DNA from: Mucilaginibacter sp. PPCGB 2223
Lineage (GTDB): Bacteria > Bacteroidota > Bacteroidia > Sphingobacteriales > Sphingobacteriaceae
Assembly: GCF_001705515.1 (NCBI RefSeq)
Contig: NZ_MDJS01000003.1
Span: forward strand, 124,001 to 188,000
DNA: 64,000 nucleotides
Direction of reading: 5' to 3'
The first letter of the stretch is position 1. Each line of letters opens with the position of its first letter. The position numbers were made by a program, and so were the translations under genes. The notes beneath the pieces were generated by a model. The model had not been told where the DNA came from. It saw nothing but the letters and a program-made list of their open reading frames with translations, and ran no database searches. This document shows positions 26,027 to 35,600 of this stretch, piece after piece.

Positions 26027-26746
26027 TTAAACTGCCAACTGCCTCAAATACATCTGGATAGTGTTTTCCAAACCGTAATACAGTGCATCGCTGATCAGGG
26101 CATGGCCGATACTCACCTCCAGCAAACCGGGTATGTTTTGGGCGAAATATTTGAGGTTATGCAGATCGAGGTCGTGCCCGGCATTCAAACCAAGCCCTAA
26201 CCTTTGCGCTGCTTTGGCTGCTTCAACATAAGGTGCGATAGCTTTTTCCTTATCCGCATGATAACCGCTGGCATAAGCCTCGGTATATAACTCGATGCGG
26301 TTGGTACCTGTCGCCGCCGCTGCTTCAACCATTTCAACTACCGGGTCGACAAATATCGATACCCGTATGCCCGCCAGTTGAAATTCCTGGATGATGGTCT
26401 TCAGGTAATCCTGGTTGGCGATGGTGTCCCAGCCATGGTTAGAGGTGATCTGCCCCAATGCATCCGGAACTAAAGTTACCTGTGCAGGGCGGTTATTCAG
26501 CACCAGTTCAACAAAGCTATCCTCAACCGGGTTGCCTTCAATATTAAACTCAGTTGCGATGGCTTTTTTCAGATCGTACACATCCTGGTAACGGATATGA
26601 CGCTCATCGGGCCGGGGATGCACGGTGATGCCTTCGGCGCCAAAACGCTCACAATCTAAAGCTACCTTTAACAAATCGGGATTATTACCACCGCGCGAAT
26701 TACGCAGCGTGGCTATTTTATTGATGTTTACGGATAAATGCGCCAT
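26027..26746 (-). CDS. pdxJ: Pyridoxine 5'-phosphate synthase
   Basis: A 239-residue TIM barrel that condenses 1-deoxyxylulose 5-phosphate with aminoacetone phosphate in DXP-dependent vitamin B6 synthesis. It starts [20 protein letters not shown] and has [20 protein letters not shown], the [12 protein letters not shown] segment, [45 protein letters not shown] and [15 protein letters not shown], plus [14 protein letters not shown] for phosphate binding. I start at the ATG at 26746; the longer frame to 26824 runs through the promoter and a spacer repeat. Divergent from the deacetylase gene. Confidence 0.95.
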   Translation of the reverse strand: MAHLSVNINKIATLRNSRGGNNPDLLKVALDCERFGAEGITVHPRPDERHIRYQDVYDLKKAIATEFNIEGNPVEDSFVELVLNNRPAQVTLVPDALGQITSNHGWDTIANQDYLKTIIQEFQLAGIRVSIFVDPVVEMVEAAAATGTNRIELYTEAYASGYHADKEKAIAPYVEAAKAAQRLGLGLNAGHDLDLHNLKYFAQNIPGLLEVSIGHALISDALYYGLENTIQMYLRQLAV

Positions 26747-26750
26747 AGGG

Positions 26751-26758
26751 CAAAGGTA
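26751..26758 (-). promoter_or_regulatory. -7 box for pdxJ
   Basis: Minus strand TACCTTTG, a perfect TAnnTTTG, ends only 4 nt before the pdxJ ATG, so the message would be leaderless or nearly so. Confidence 0.5.
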
Positions 26759-26768
26759 AAATTTAATT

Positions 26769-26804
26769 GTTTGAATGTTGTAATGTTTAAATGTTGTAAC
26801 GTTG
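26769..26804 (+). repeat. Spacer repeat of the GAATGTTGTAATGTTT type
   Basis: TTTGAATGTTGTAATGTT followed by TAAATGTTGTAACGTTG; the same words appear at 14392-14415 and 54206-54226. It sits between the divergent pdxJ and deacetylase genes. Confidence 0.5.
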
Positions 26805-26846
26805 TGTTTTGATAACAATATCAACCATCAAATGTTACTGTGTTAA

Positions 26847-27830
26847 ATGGCTAAACGGTTCTATTTATTTGTATTCTTTTTGTTTTTCGCGATAAGCACA
26901 CTATCCGCTCAAACCACCTATCCGGATATTAAAAACTATCAGGTGTACTTCGGTTCGGCCAAACGTAACACGCAGGATTGGCTGGTGCTGCGCCGCTTTG
27001 AGGATCACAATAAATCCTACCTTCTCCTGCTCGACCCGCGCGAACTGGAAACCAAAGTCGATGAAGCCTCGCTATACCAGGTTAACCATCTCACTATCGA
27101 CGAATTGCGCAAATATTTTGCAGTTACGGCCTATGTCAAAGCCTTAAGCAAAGCCGAAAGCCAGGATAAGATGATACAGGATGCCGGCATACAAACGGGC
27201 ATGCCTAAGGAGACGGGCATTACCCTCACGGCCGACCTGTGCCCAAGCCACCGCCCGCTGGACAGGCGAATCTTTACCGATATTTTTAATGAGTTTAAAA
27301 AGGTAGAACAACCTGTGCCCATAGCTTTATCCGTTACCGGGATATGGATGCGCGCCCACCAGGCCGACCTGGCCTGGCTGAAAGATATGCAGGCGCACCG
27401 GCAGATTAATATTACCTGGATCAACCATTCGTTCAATCATCGTGTAAACTCCAAGGCACCTCTCACTCAAAATTTTTTACTCGAAAAAGGCACAGATATT
27501 TACTACGAAGTCACCGAAACCGAAAAGGCCATGCTGAAAAACGGCCTGCTGCCTTCGTGCTTTTTCCGCTTCCCGGGTTTGGTTTCGGACGCACAGCTGG
27601 TTGATGCGATTATTAATTTTGGCCTCATCCCTATCGGCACCGATGCCTGGCTGGCCAAAGGTCAGCAACCGCAAAACGGCAGTATTGTTCTTATCCACGG
27701 CAATGGTAACGAGCCTGTTGGGGTAGCTGATTTTATCAAACTCATTCAATCCAAAAAACGGATGATCACCAATAAGCAATGGCTGCTGTACGATCTGCGT
27801 GAAAGCGTGGAAGACGAGTTTGGTAATTAA
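26847..27830 (+). CDS. Secreted polysaccharide deacetylase family protein
   Basis: A 327-residue exported protein: MAKRFYLFVFFLFFAISTLS then AQ (signal peptide). The NodB-like fold shows the catalytic/metal Asp in ITLTADLCPSHRPLDRR (about residue 125-140), the metal histidines in TWINHSFNHRVNS, FFRFPGLVSD (motif 3) and SIVLIHGNGNEP (motif 5 His). These enzymes remove N- or O-acetyl groups from glycans such as peptidoglycan or chitin; the substrate here is unknown. It stands alone on the plus strand, and its stop overlaps the convergent lipoprotein gene by 4 bp. Confidence 0.83.
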   Translation: MAKRFYLFVFFLFFAISTLSAQTTYPDIKNYQVYFGSAKRNTQDWLVLRRFEDHNKSYLLLLDPRELETKVDEASLYQVNHLTIDELRKYFAVTAYVKALSKAESQDKMIQDAGIQTGMPKETGITLTADLCPSHRPLDRRIFTDIFNEFKKVEQPVPIALSVTGIWMRAHQADLAWLKDMQAHRQINITWINHSFNHRVNSKAPLTQNFLLEKGTDIYYEVTETEKAMLKNGLLPSCFFRFPGLVSDAQLVDAIINFGLIPIGTDAWLAKGQQPQNGSIVLIHGNGNEPVGVADFIKLIQSKKRMITNKQWLLYDLRESVEDEFGN

Positions 27831-28261
27831 TCGGTAGTGTACTTCCCGTTCTCTTTCATCTTAATTAAACTAATGGTATGCGAAATGTATTTTTTTGTAG
27901 ATGGGGTTGTAAGTACCAGTGTGCTATCGGTAATTTGTTTTATGGTATCGCGCAAGGTAAACTGTACGGGTACTTTAAAAAATTTGAAGTAATAACGGCT
28001 GTAATTGTAATGCAGGTATAAAATTTTACCTTCAACGCTCCAGGATACGGGTTTAGGCAATGTTATACCAACCGGCCGGAATGTTAAGGAGCGGTCGGTA
28101 AAGCTACCGTCTGGCTTCAGAGCATAAAGCACAGGCCGGGTTTTGCCGGTCAGCCAGCGCCCGCAAAAACGTTTATCAATTGCGCCCGGGTTCGAACTTT
28201 TGTTACAGGATGTAAAAGCAATAAACAGTGCGGACGCAGCTAAATATTTTGTCGTATTCAT
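27827..28261 (-). CDS. Small lipoprotein, lipocalin-like
   Basis: A 144-residue lipoprotein: MNTTKYLAASALFIAFTSCN gives a lipobox. The remainder suggests a small beta-barrel of the lipocalin-like type found in Bacteroidetes: CGRWLTGKTRPVLYALKPDG, SFTDRSLTFRP, SVEGKILYLHYNYSRYYFK, ITDSTLVLTTPS. Such proteins bind small hydrophobic ligands, but this is a weak call based on strand pattern. It starts 13 nt after the START-domain gene on the same strand, so they probably form an operon. The start at 28261 is chosen over 28285 because it begins the signal peptide. Confidence 0.6.
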   Translation of the reverse strand: MNTTKYLAASALFIAFTSCNKSSNPGAIDKRFCGRWLTGKTRPVLYALKPDGSFTDRSLTFRPVGITLPKPVSWSVEGKILYLHYNYSRYYFKFFKVPVQFTLRDTIKQITDSTLVLTTPSTKKYISHTISLIKMKENGKYTTD

Positions 28262-28274
28262 TACGGCAAGATAC

Positions 28275-28919
28275 TCAATCTTCAATAAATGCCAGCTTCA
28301 CATTTTTATATTCGGGCTTTTGCAGGTGAAGTTTTAAACGTTCGAAGGTTTTGAGCGGCCCATCGGTAGCAAACAGGTTTACCAGCCAGGCGGGTATGCT
28401 TCCGGCAGGATCGACTGCCAACTGGTATTCTACCTTTAATGTATTGTTGTTCAAGGGGGCGATCGTCCATTTACCTGCCGAATTACTGATGCGTACTATA
28501 CCAGGCTTCGCCGGGACCATATCTGCGATACAAGGTGCGTCGATAGTGATGACCTTGGTTTTAGGGTCCTGGCTCACCATAATATGCGAGATATAATCGC
28601 GGTTTTGAGCGGGCCAGGGTACGCTTACCTCGCTGTAATAATACAATTCGGAGGGCGATACCTGTTTGACCACATATGCGTTTTTACTGTGATATACCCA
28701 GCCCTCCGAGTGTTCGATATCCATGATCACCCTTACCAGTTGTGATGCGCGCACCTTCAGTTCGCACTCAACCTTAATCGCTTTGAGTTTGGAGTTAGGG
28801 ATGTGCCGGGTATAAATCCGGATACCTTCCTTATCCACAGCAGGTTTCCAGGCCTCCTGGGCAAAGCAGGTAGCAAAGGCCAGCGCAAGGTAAACCGTAA
28901 CCAATATCCGCTTGAACAT
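28275..28919 (-). CDS. START-domain (SRPBCC) exported protein
   Basis: A 214-residue protein with a signal peptide (MFKRILVTVYLALAFATCFAQ). The START/Bet v 1 lipid-binding fold follows: KPAVDKEGIRIYTRHIPNSK, LKAIKVECELKVRASQLVRV, MDIEHSEGWVYHSKNAYVVK, YYYSEVSVPWPAQNRDYISH, and AVDPAGSIPAWLVNLFATDG in the C-terminal helix. START domains bind lipids or sterols; a periplasmic one may carry or sense an envelope lipid. The pairing with a lipocalin-like lipoprotein hints at a shared hydrophobic ligand. Confidence 0.82.
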   Translation of the reverse strand: MFKRILVTVYLALAFATCFAQEAWKPAVDKEGIRIYTRHIPNSKLKAIKVECELKVRASQLVRVIMDIEHSEGWVYHSKNAYVVKQVSPSELYYYSEVSVPWPAQNRDYISHIMVSQDPKTKVITIDAPCIADMVPAKPGIVRISNSAGKWTIAPLNNNTLKVEYQLAVDPAGSIPAWLVNLFATDGPLKTFERLKLHLQKPEYKNVKLAFIED

Positions 28920-28990
28920 ATTAGCCACAAATTAAAGTAAAAGGTAATTGGGTTAAATTAAGATTTTGTAGTTATGACTTTGGGTCGACA

Positions 28991-29023
28991 AGATTTGACA
29001 ACTTTTAAAAAGTTGTCAAATCT
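28991..29023. repeat. Perfect 16-bp inverted repeat
   Basis: AGATTTGACAACTTTT and AAAAGTTGTCAAATCT are exact reverse complements separated by one A. This is a recurring Bacteroidetes spacer hairpin. It lies between the ahcY terminator and the START-protein gene, so it is either a second terminator or a dispersed palindrome. Confidence 0.75.
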
Positions 29024-29036
29024 AAATCACACACAA

Positions 29037-29068
29037 AAAAGGGACATGGCATCAACCACATCCCTTTT
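29037..29068 (-). terminator. Intrinsic terminator downstream of ahcY
   Basis: On the minus strand, AAAAGGGATGTGG pairs with CCATGTCCCTTTT (13 bp, two G-T wobbles) around the loop TTGATG, followed by a T run. It is 26 bp past the ahcY stop. Confidence 0.8.
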
Positions 29069-29093
29069 GAATTTATATTTTTTGACTTTTGAC

Positions 29094-30413
29094 TTAGTAA
29101 CGGTACAGATCCGATTTGAACGGACCGTTAACCGGCACACCGATATAATCAGCTTGTTCCTGGTCTAATTGTTCCAGTTCGACGCCAATTTTTGCTAAGT
29201 GTAAACGGGCAACTTTTTCGTCGAGGTGCTTAGGCAGGGTGTATACTTTGTTTTCGTATTTATCGCTGTGCTGCCATAACTCCAGCTGGGCCAGGGTTTG
29301 GTTGGTAAACGAATTACTCATCACAAACGATGGGTGACCGGTAGCGCAACCTAAGTTCACCAAACGGCCCTCAGCCAATACGATCACATCGCTTCCGTTG
29401 ATGGTATATTTATCAACCTGTGGTTTAATTTCAACTTTGGTATTGCCGTAAGCGCTGTTTAACCAGGCCATATCGATCTCGTTATCAAAGTGGCCGATAT
29501 TACATACGATAGCTTTGTCTTTTAAAGCGCGGAAGTGCTTTTCGCGAACGATGTTGCAGTTACCGGTAGCTGTTACTACGATGTCGGCTTCTTTAATGGC
29601 AGTATCCAGGCGTTTAACCTCGTAACCTTCCATAGCAGCCTGCAGGGCGCAGATCGGGTCGATCTCGGTAACGATCACACGAACGCCGGCATTACGCAGC
29701 GAGTCGGCCGAACCTTTACCTACATCACCAAAACCGCAAACAACACCTACTTTACCAGCCATCATTACGTCGGTAGCGCGGCGGATAGCATCAACGAGCG
29801 ATTCGCGGCAGCCGTATTTGTTATCGAATTTTGATTTGGTAACCGAGTCGTTAATGTTGATGGCCGGCATTGGCAAGGTGCCATTTTTAACACGCTCGTA
29901 TAAGCGGTGTACACCTGTAGTAGTTTCTTCTGATAAACCTTTGATACCGGCTACCAGTTCAGGGTATTTGTCCAGAACCATGTTGGTTAAGTCGCCGCCA
30001 TCGTCAAGGATCATATTCAACGGTTTGCGGTCTTCGCCAAAAAATAAAGTTTGCTCGATGCACCAGTCAAACTCTTCGGCGTTCATGCCCTTCCAGGCGT
30101 AAACCGAAGTACCGGCAGCAGCGATAGCGGCAGCGGCATGATCCTGGGTTGAGAATATATTGCACGACGACCAGGTAACCTCAGCGCCTAATGCCTGCAA
30201 TGTTTCAATTAAAACCGCGGTTTGGATGGTCATGTGCAGGCAGCCTGCAATACGCGCGCCTTTTAAAGGCTGCGAAGCGCCAAACTCTTCGCGTAACGAC
30301 ATTAAGCCCGGCATTTCTGCTTCGGCCAAACTAATTTCTTTACGACCCCACTCTGCAAGCGAGAAGTCTTTTACTTTGTATTTAACAAATGCTGTTTCTG
30401 CTGTTGTCGACAT
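29094..30413 (-). CDS. ahcY: Adenosylhomocysteinase (S-adenosylhomocysteine hydrolase)
   Basis: A 439-residue NAD-dependent enzyme that splits S-adenosylhomocysteine into adenosine and homocysteine, relieving product inhibition of methyltransferases. Seen: [79 protein letters not shown], the NAD-binding [20 protein letters not shown] (Rossmann), [12 protein letters not shown] as [12 protein letters not shown], and the C-terminal KSDLYRY that reaches the neighbouring subunit. Full length. It has its own -7 box and terminator, so it is likely monocistronic. Confidence 0.97.
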   Translation of the reverse strand: MSTTAETAFVKYKVKDFSLAEWGRKEISLAEAEMPGLMSLREEFGASQPLKGARIAGCLHMTIQTAVLIETLQALGAEVTWSSCNIFSTQDHAAAAIAAAGTSVYAWKGMNAEEFDWCIEQTLFFGEDRKPLNMILDDGGDLTNMVLDKYPELVAGIKGLSEETTTGVHRLYERVKNGTLPMPAININDSVTKSKFDNKYGCRESLVDAIRRATDVMMAGKVGVVCGFGDVGKGSADSLRNAGVRVIVTEIDPICALQAAMEGYEVKRLDTAIKEADIVVTATGNCNIVREKHFRALKDKAIVCNIGHFDNEIDMAWLNSAYGNTKVEIKPQVDKYTINGSDVIVLAEGRLVNLGCATGHPSFVMSNSFTNQTLAQLELWQHSDKYENKVYTLPKHLDEKVARLHLAKIGVELEQLDQEQADYIGVPVNGPFKSDLYRY

Positions 30414-30435
30414 ATTCTTACTTTATTTTGAGGGG

Positions 30436-30443
30436 CAAAGTTA
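30436..30443 (-). promoter_or_regulatory. -7 box for ahcY
   Basis: Minus strand TAACTTTG, perfect TAnnTTTG, 22 nt before the ahcY ATG. Confidence 0.5.
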
Positions 30444-30461
30444 AGTATTTCCCCTGTCAAT

Positions 30462-30875
30462 TTAAAGTGTGCTTAATTTCAGGTCTTTAATCCCAACTTC
30501 TTCAACCTGCACAGCCGACGGTGCAGCGGTAGAGAGCTTACCATTATAAACAGCGCCCATTTCAACCTGCAGGGTTTGGGTTTTTATCTCGCCGTTTATT
30601 TTGCCTGTGGTTTCAATTTTTAGCGATTCGGCTTTGATGTTGCCGATAACAGTACCGTAAATGATCAATTCGCGGGTATTGATGTTGCCGTTAATCATAC
30701 CCTTTTCTCCTACTATTAAACCTGCATCTATATTAACATCGCCGGTTATCTGCCCGTCGATACGCACAAAATTAGGAGCTTTCAAATCGCCTTTTATTAC
30801 ACAACCCTCGCATATCAGGGTCGAGATAGCATGATGGCTGCCTGAGCCACTGCTTTTTTTACTAAATAAACTCAT
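30462..30875 (-). CDS. Bactofilin (polymer-forming cytoskeletal protein)
   Basis: A 137-residue protein with the right-handed beta-helix repeats of bactofilins: STLICEGCVIKGDLKAPNFV, RIDGQITGDVNIDAGLIVGE, KGMINGNINTRELIIYGTVI, GNIKAESLKIETTGKINGEI, KTQTLQVEMGAVYNGKLS. Bactofilins assemble into filaments without nucleotide and localise cell-wall enzymes. It starts 7 nt downstream of an M23 peptidase gene on the same strand. This bactofilin/LytM pairing is known to shape cells in other bacteria, so a cell-shape or wall-patterning role is a reasonable inference. Confidence 0.92.
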   Translation of the reverse strand: MSLFSKKSSGSGSHHAISTLICEGCVIKGDLKAPNFVRIDGQITGDVNIDAGLIVGEKGMINGNINTRELIIYGTVIGNIKAESLKIETTGKINGEIKTQTLQVEMGAVYNGKLSTAAPSAVQVEEVGIKDLKLSTL

Positions 30876-30882
30876 ACAAATA

Positions 30883-31749
30883 TTAGCTTTTAAGGGTTAA
30901 AAAATTAATTGGGTTAATAGGTTTGCCATCGCGGCGAACCTCGTAATGCAAATGCGCACCTGTGGAGTGCCCGGTGGATCCTACGTTACCTATCACATCG
31001 CCAACGCTAACTTTTTGACCAACTTTGACGCCGATTTTTGACAGATGGCCATATAAGGTTTCAAGGTGGTTGCCGTGTTCGATACGAATACAGTTTCCAT
31101 AGCCGCCGTACCAGCCTGCCCAGATTACCTTGCCGTTAGCGGTACATTTTACCTGGTCGCCAATGGCGCCGCCAAAATCGATACCGGGGTGATACTCGGC
31201 ATGCGAAGCATCGAACGGGTCGCTGCGGTAGCCAAAATTACTGGTGAGGTGATCCACACTATGCGGATAACCGAGCGGTGTAAAGGCGGTCACCATCACT
31301 ATCCGGTCGAGATAATCGTTATAAGCGGCATATTGTTCGGCAGCGCTTAGTTGCGGGGCCATAGCTTTACCACCATCGCCTGTAGAAGCAGTGCCAAAAC
31401 CTTTCAGACCGCGTTTTTTGAGGTAATTATTAATCAACTGGAGTTTACCCTGGATGCTTTGGATATAGCTTTGGGCCGTAGCGCTGTTATCGGCCTTAAC
31501 TTTGGCCGGAATACTTACTTTAAGTTTGGATAACTGCTGGATAAGACGTTGATTTTCGGCATCCTTCAGGATGTTTTGCTTTTGCAGGTAAAAAATAGAC
31601 GAACCCAGGCAGATTACCACAAGCAAAGCCGAAAGTATATACTTGTTAAAACGCTCTAAATGCTTGGTTTTGATTTGTATCGACCGCGTTTTCTGCTGGT
31701 TTTTATTGACAATAATAACGGTGCTAACATCTTTTGACTTAGTACGCAT
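30883..31749 (-). CDS. M23 (LytM) family metallopeptidase, membrane anchored
   Basis: A 288-residue protein. A basic cytoplasmic N-terminus is followed by one membrane helix (KYILSALLVVICLGSSIFYL, about 34-53), a coiled coil (QNILKDAENQRLIQQLSKLK) and a LytM endopeptidase domain from about residue 170. Zinc ligands and active site: HPGIDFGGAIGD (HxxxD) and GAHLHYEVRRDG (HxH), with TLYGHLSKIGVKVGQKV between them. It cuts peptidoglycan cross-links, or acts as a regulator if inactive; here all metal ligands are kept. It is cotranscribed with bactofilin. Confidence 0.92.
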   Translation of the reverse strand: MRTKSKDVSTVIIVNKNQQKTRSIQIKTKHLERFNKYILSALLVVICLGSSIFYLQKQNILKDAENQRLIQQLSKLKVSIPAKVKADNSATAQSYIQSIQGKLQLINNYLKKRGLKGFGTASTGDGGKAMAPQLSAAEQYAAYNDYLDRIVMVTAFTPLGYPHSVDHLTSNFGYRSDPFDASHAEYHPGIDFGGAIGDQVKCTANGKVIWAGWYGGYGNCIRIEHGNHLETLYGHLSKIGVKVGQKVSVGDVIGNVGSTGHSTGAHLHYEVRRDGKPINPINFLTLKS

Positions 31750-31929
31750 AGGTGACGGGAATAGGTGCTACAAGTTAATAAAAAGTAATGGCTATGTGAG
31801 TATCAAAATCAATTAATTATCAATAACTTAAAAAAAATTTAATTTAAAAGGGGCATCGCCTTAAACGGCCCGACCGTCAGCACAATGTTAATATTCGCCA
31901 CAAATGGCTTTTAACTACCCATCATTTAT

Positions 31930-31937
31930 TACTTTTG
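31930..31937 (+). promoter_or_regulatory. -7 box for the bacilliredoxin gene
   Basis: TACTTTTG, perfect TAnnTTTG, 24 nt before the ATG; a TTTT run 17 nt upstream could serve as the -33 element. Confidence 0.45.
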
Positions 31938-31961
31938 TACGTTATTTAAGATAAAAAAGTT

Positions 31962-32372
31962 ATGTACCCAGAATATTTAGTTGCCCCGATGCGGGAAGAC
32001 CTGACCAAAGTTGGTTTTGTTGAATTGAAAGATGCCGATGCCGTTACCCAGGCTATCGAAAGCGAAGGCACTGTTTTTGTGATGGTTAACTCGGTTTGCG
32101 GTTGTGCTGCTGCAAATGCCCGCCCTGCTGCCAAGATCGCTTCGCAAAACGAAAAACACCCCGATAAACTGGTAACTGTTTTTGCCGGTATGGAAAAAGA
32201 AGCGGTTGACAAGGCACGTGGTTACATGCTGCCCTACCCGCCGTCGTCGCCATCGATGGCTTTGTTTAAAGATGGCAAGCTGGTACACATCATCGAGCGC
32301 CACCAGATTGAGGGCCGACCCGCGCAAATGATCGCTGATAACCTGATCGGCGCGTTTGAGCAATATTGCTAA
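31962..32372 (+). CDS. Bacilliredoxin, BrxA/BrxB (YphP/YqiW) family
   Basis: A 136-residue thioredoxin-fold protein starting MYPEYLVAPMREDLTKVGFV, as in BrxA/B. The active site is the characteristic CGC: VMVNSVCGCAAANARPA. The following pieces also match: HPDKLVTVFAGMEKEAVDKA, PYPPSSPSMALFKDGKLVH, and IEGRPAQMIADNLIGAFEQY. In Bacillus these reduce bacillithiol mixed disulphides on proteins; whether this organism makes bacillithiol cannot be seen here. It has its own promoter and terminator, so it is likely monocistronic. Confidence 0.93.
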   Translation: MYPEYLVAPMREDLTKVGFVELKDADAVTQAIESEGTVFVMVNSVCGCAAANARPAAKIASQNEKHPDKLVTVFAGMEKEAVDKARGYMLPYPPSSPSMALFKDGKLVHIIERHQIEGRPAQMIADNLIGAFEQYC

Positions 32373-32392
32373 AAGATATTTTTTCATAAGAG

Positions 32393-32418
32393 AAGCCTGG
32401 TTCATTTAAACCGGGCTT
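32393..32418 (+). terminator. Intrinsic terminator of the bacilliredoxin gene
   Basis: AAGCCTGGTT pairs with AACCGGGCTT (one G-T wobble) around a 6-nt loop, followed by TTTTATT. Confidence 0.8.
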
Positions 32419-32434
32419 TTTTATTCCACATAAG

Positions 32435-32462
32435 TGTCATTGCTTCGTACCTCGCAATGACA
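32435..32462. repeat. TGTCATTGC/GCAATGACA hairpin repeat
   Basis: A perfect 9-bp inverted repeat with a 10-nt loop that contains TTCGTACCTC. It is a common type in Sphingobacteriaceae spacers. It directly follows the terminator; the remaining ~195 bp to the TPR gene hold no gene. Confidence 0.6.
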
Positions 32463-32658
32463 TAAAGAAATAAAACGTGAACCTTGAACAACCACGCTTT
32501 TAATCAGCCCAATCAACAATTCACTATAATTATCCACATCAATAACAATGAGTTAAGCCTTGCGTTCTAAAAACGGGTTTTCAACACTTGTGAATTACTA
32601 ATGTTAATTACACTTTTGCTTTAAACGTATTTTAGCAACATCGTTTATCAGTCTGTTT

Positions 32659-35600
32659 ATGGCCAAAACAAAATATCTTGTCCTGCTTGTTCTTATCTTC
32701 ACAATAACACGGTTAAAGGCGCAGCAAAGCGCGGCGTTCGAAATTTACCGCACCTACCATGCCGCTACCGACCTGATGGATAAAGGCGAATACACCGCTG
32801 CCGCCGAGCAGTTCCGCCTGGTTGAAAAATCGCGGTTAAGCACCACCAATCAGCCCGAATTTGAATCGCAGTTATCTTTACTCAAAGAAAACGCTCAATA
32901 CTACGAAGCCTTTTGTGCACTGCAATTGAATAACGACGATGCCGAGAGCCTGCTGGTGAGGTTTATCAAAGAGCATAACGAAAACCCGCTGAGCAAACTG
33001 GCCTATTTCCAGGTGGGCCGCTCCTACTCCAAACAGGAAAAGTATGCCGACGCCTTAAAATGGTTTGATAAGGTACAGGCCAGCGACCTGAGCGGCAGCG
33101 AATATGTAGAGTATAAGTTCCGTAAAGGTTATGCGTACTTTGCAACCAACGATTACAAAAACGCACAGCTGCTTTTCAGCGAAGTAAAAAACACGCACTC
33201 GCCGTTCACCGAGGATGCGACCTACTACTTTGCGTACATATCTTATTTGAATAAAGATTATAGCATCGCACTCGTTAACTTCGAAAAGCTGAAAAACTCG
33301 AAGAAATACGAGGCCAGCTACCCGTATTACATCACAGCCGTTTATTTTTTAGATAAGCGTTACGACGATGTGATCAGCTATGCCATCCCTATTGTTAACA
33401 ACACTAAACAGCTTAACGAAACCGAGATATTGCATCTGATAGGCGCAGCCTATTTCGCTAAAGCGGATTATAAAAACTCGGCTGCTTATTACGCCCGTTT
33501 CCAGGATGAGGACCTGGGTAAAACCCAGAACACACAGGACGATTACCAGATAGGTTATGCCAATTTTAAAATAGCCAATTACCCGAAGGCTATTAAGGAA
33601 CTGGAAAAATTGGTCGACCGTAAAGATATCTACAGCCAGAACGGTAGTTATACCTTAGGTAATGTGTTTTTAAAGGTAAACAACAAGCAAAGCGCCCGTA
33701 ACGCATTTTTGGTAGCATCGAAATTGGATTTCGACCCGCTTTTGCAGGAAGATGCATTGTACGAGTACGCCAAGCTATCCTACGAACTGGATTTTAACAC
33801 CCAGGCTTTGGATGCGACACGCCTGTACCTGAAAAAATATCCGAAGACTTTAAAGCTCGACGAAGTAAAAACCTTACTGGCCGAAGAGTTGCTTAACTCA
33901 CACAATTACCGCGAGGCGATCGATATCCTCGAACCTATCCCAAATAAAACAGCCAGCGCAAAAGAGGCTTACGAAAAAGTGACCTATTACCGCGGTTTGG
34001 AATTTTATAACGAACGTGCCTTTGAGAATGCCATAGGCGTATTCCTGCGCTCACTGAAATACCCGGTTGACCCTAAAATAGAAACGTTGACCGTTTACTG
34101 GATGGCCGAAGCCATGTACGAAGTGCGTAAATACGGCGAGTCGGTGGAGAACTTTGAGAAGTTCCTGGATATGCCCGAAGCCCGCAATACACCGGTTTAC
34201 AACTATGCTAACTACGCCCTGGCTTACGCAGCTTTTGGTGGTGAGCAGTATAAAAAGGCTGCTATTTACTTCGAAAAGTTTTTAGATGGCGATGAACGCG
34301 ATAAAAACACCATCAACGACGCAACTACACGAATTGCCGACAGCTATTTTGTATTAAAAAGCTACAGCAAAGCGCTTACCTATTACAACCGTATTATTGA
34401 TGACCATGCCCCGGGCGAAGATTACGCATTGTTTCAGCGCGGTATGATACAGGGTTTGCAGGGCCAGCCCGACGCCAAGATATCTACCTTAAAAGATGTA
34501 TTGGTCAAATTCCCGAACTCGAATTATGCGGATGATGCTTCGTTCGAGATTGCTTACACCTACTACCTTAAAAATGATGGCGACCAGGCCAAAACCGACC
34601 TGATGGCGCTTATAGACAAATACCCGCGCAGCAGCTATATCCCGCGTGCACTGGTGACCATGGGACTGATCGACTACAGCGCCGGCGGCAAGGATGATTT
34701 CGCGATCCAATCGTTTAAACGGGTTATACAGGAATATCCGTCGACAGAAGAAGCCAAACAGTCGTTAAAACAGATTGAGAAGATCTATACCGACAAAGGC
34801 GATGCGCAGACTTTTATCAATTACGCAGCTACTACGCCTATCGGTAATTATACCACCGCCGAGCAGGAAAATATTATGATAACTGCAGCCAACAACCTTT
34901 ATTTAAAAGGCGACTGGCAAGGTACGGTATCGGGCGTGAATGCTTATTTTGATAAATTCCCGAAAGCGATTTACGATAAACAGGCTAAGTTTATCCGCGC
35001 GCAAAGTTTGGTACGGTTGAACCGCCCGGATGAAGCAGTACCGGATTATACCTATATCCTGAACGATTGGACCAGTCCGTACACCGAAAAATCGCTGCTG
35101 AGCATGTCGCAGATCTACATCGCACAACAAAAGTATAACGAAGCGGTACCTTTCCTCAAACGGTTGGAAACCAACTCCGAATATCAGGCCGATTATGGTT
35201 ACGCGATTGATAACCTGATGCTGTGCTATGCCGAAATGGAAATGGCGGATGATGCGCTGAAATACGTAAACCTGGTACGGGCCAACACCAAAACATCCGA
35301 AGAAGATAAGTTCCGCTCGAGCCTTTACGCCGGTAAAGCTTACCTGGCCAAAGGCGACACCACTACCGCACTAAAGGAGCTAAACGATGTGGTAAATAAT
35401 ACCAAAACCGTTGCCGCAGCCGAAGCTAAATACAACATCGCCAATGTGGAGTATCTGAAACATAAGTATAAAGAATCGCAGAAAACCTGTTTCGACCTGA
35501 TCAACAAGCTATCGGCTTACGATTACTGGGTCACCAAAACCTATATCCTTTTGGCTGATACCTATGTCGGCTTGAAAGATGTCTTCCAGGCAAAAGCGAC

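Noticed and set aside
32530..32538. A perfect DnaA box (TTATCCACA) in a gene-free AT-rich stretch, where genes to the left are mostly minus and to the right mostly plus, suggesting oriC.
   Set aside because: A single 9-bp box is expected about once in two windows of this size by chance. Nearby sequences match the box poorly, no dnaA/dnaN is present and strand bias changes again at 42 kb. A GC-skew plot of the full genome would decide it.
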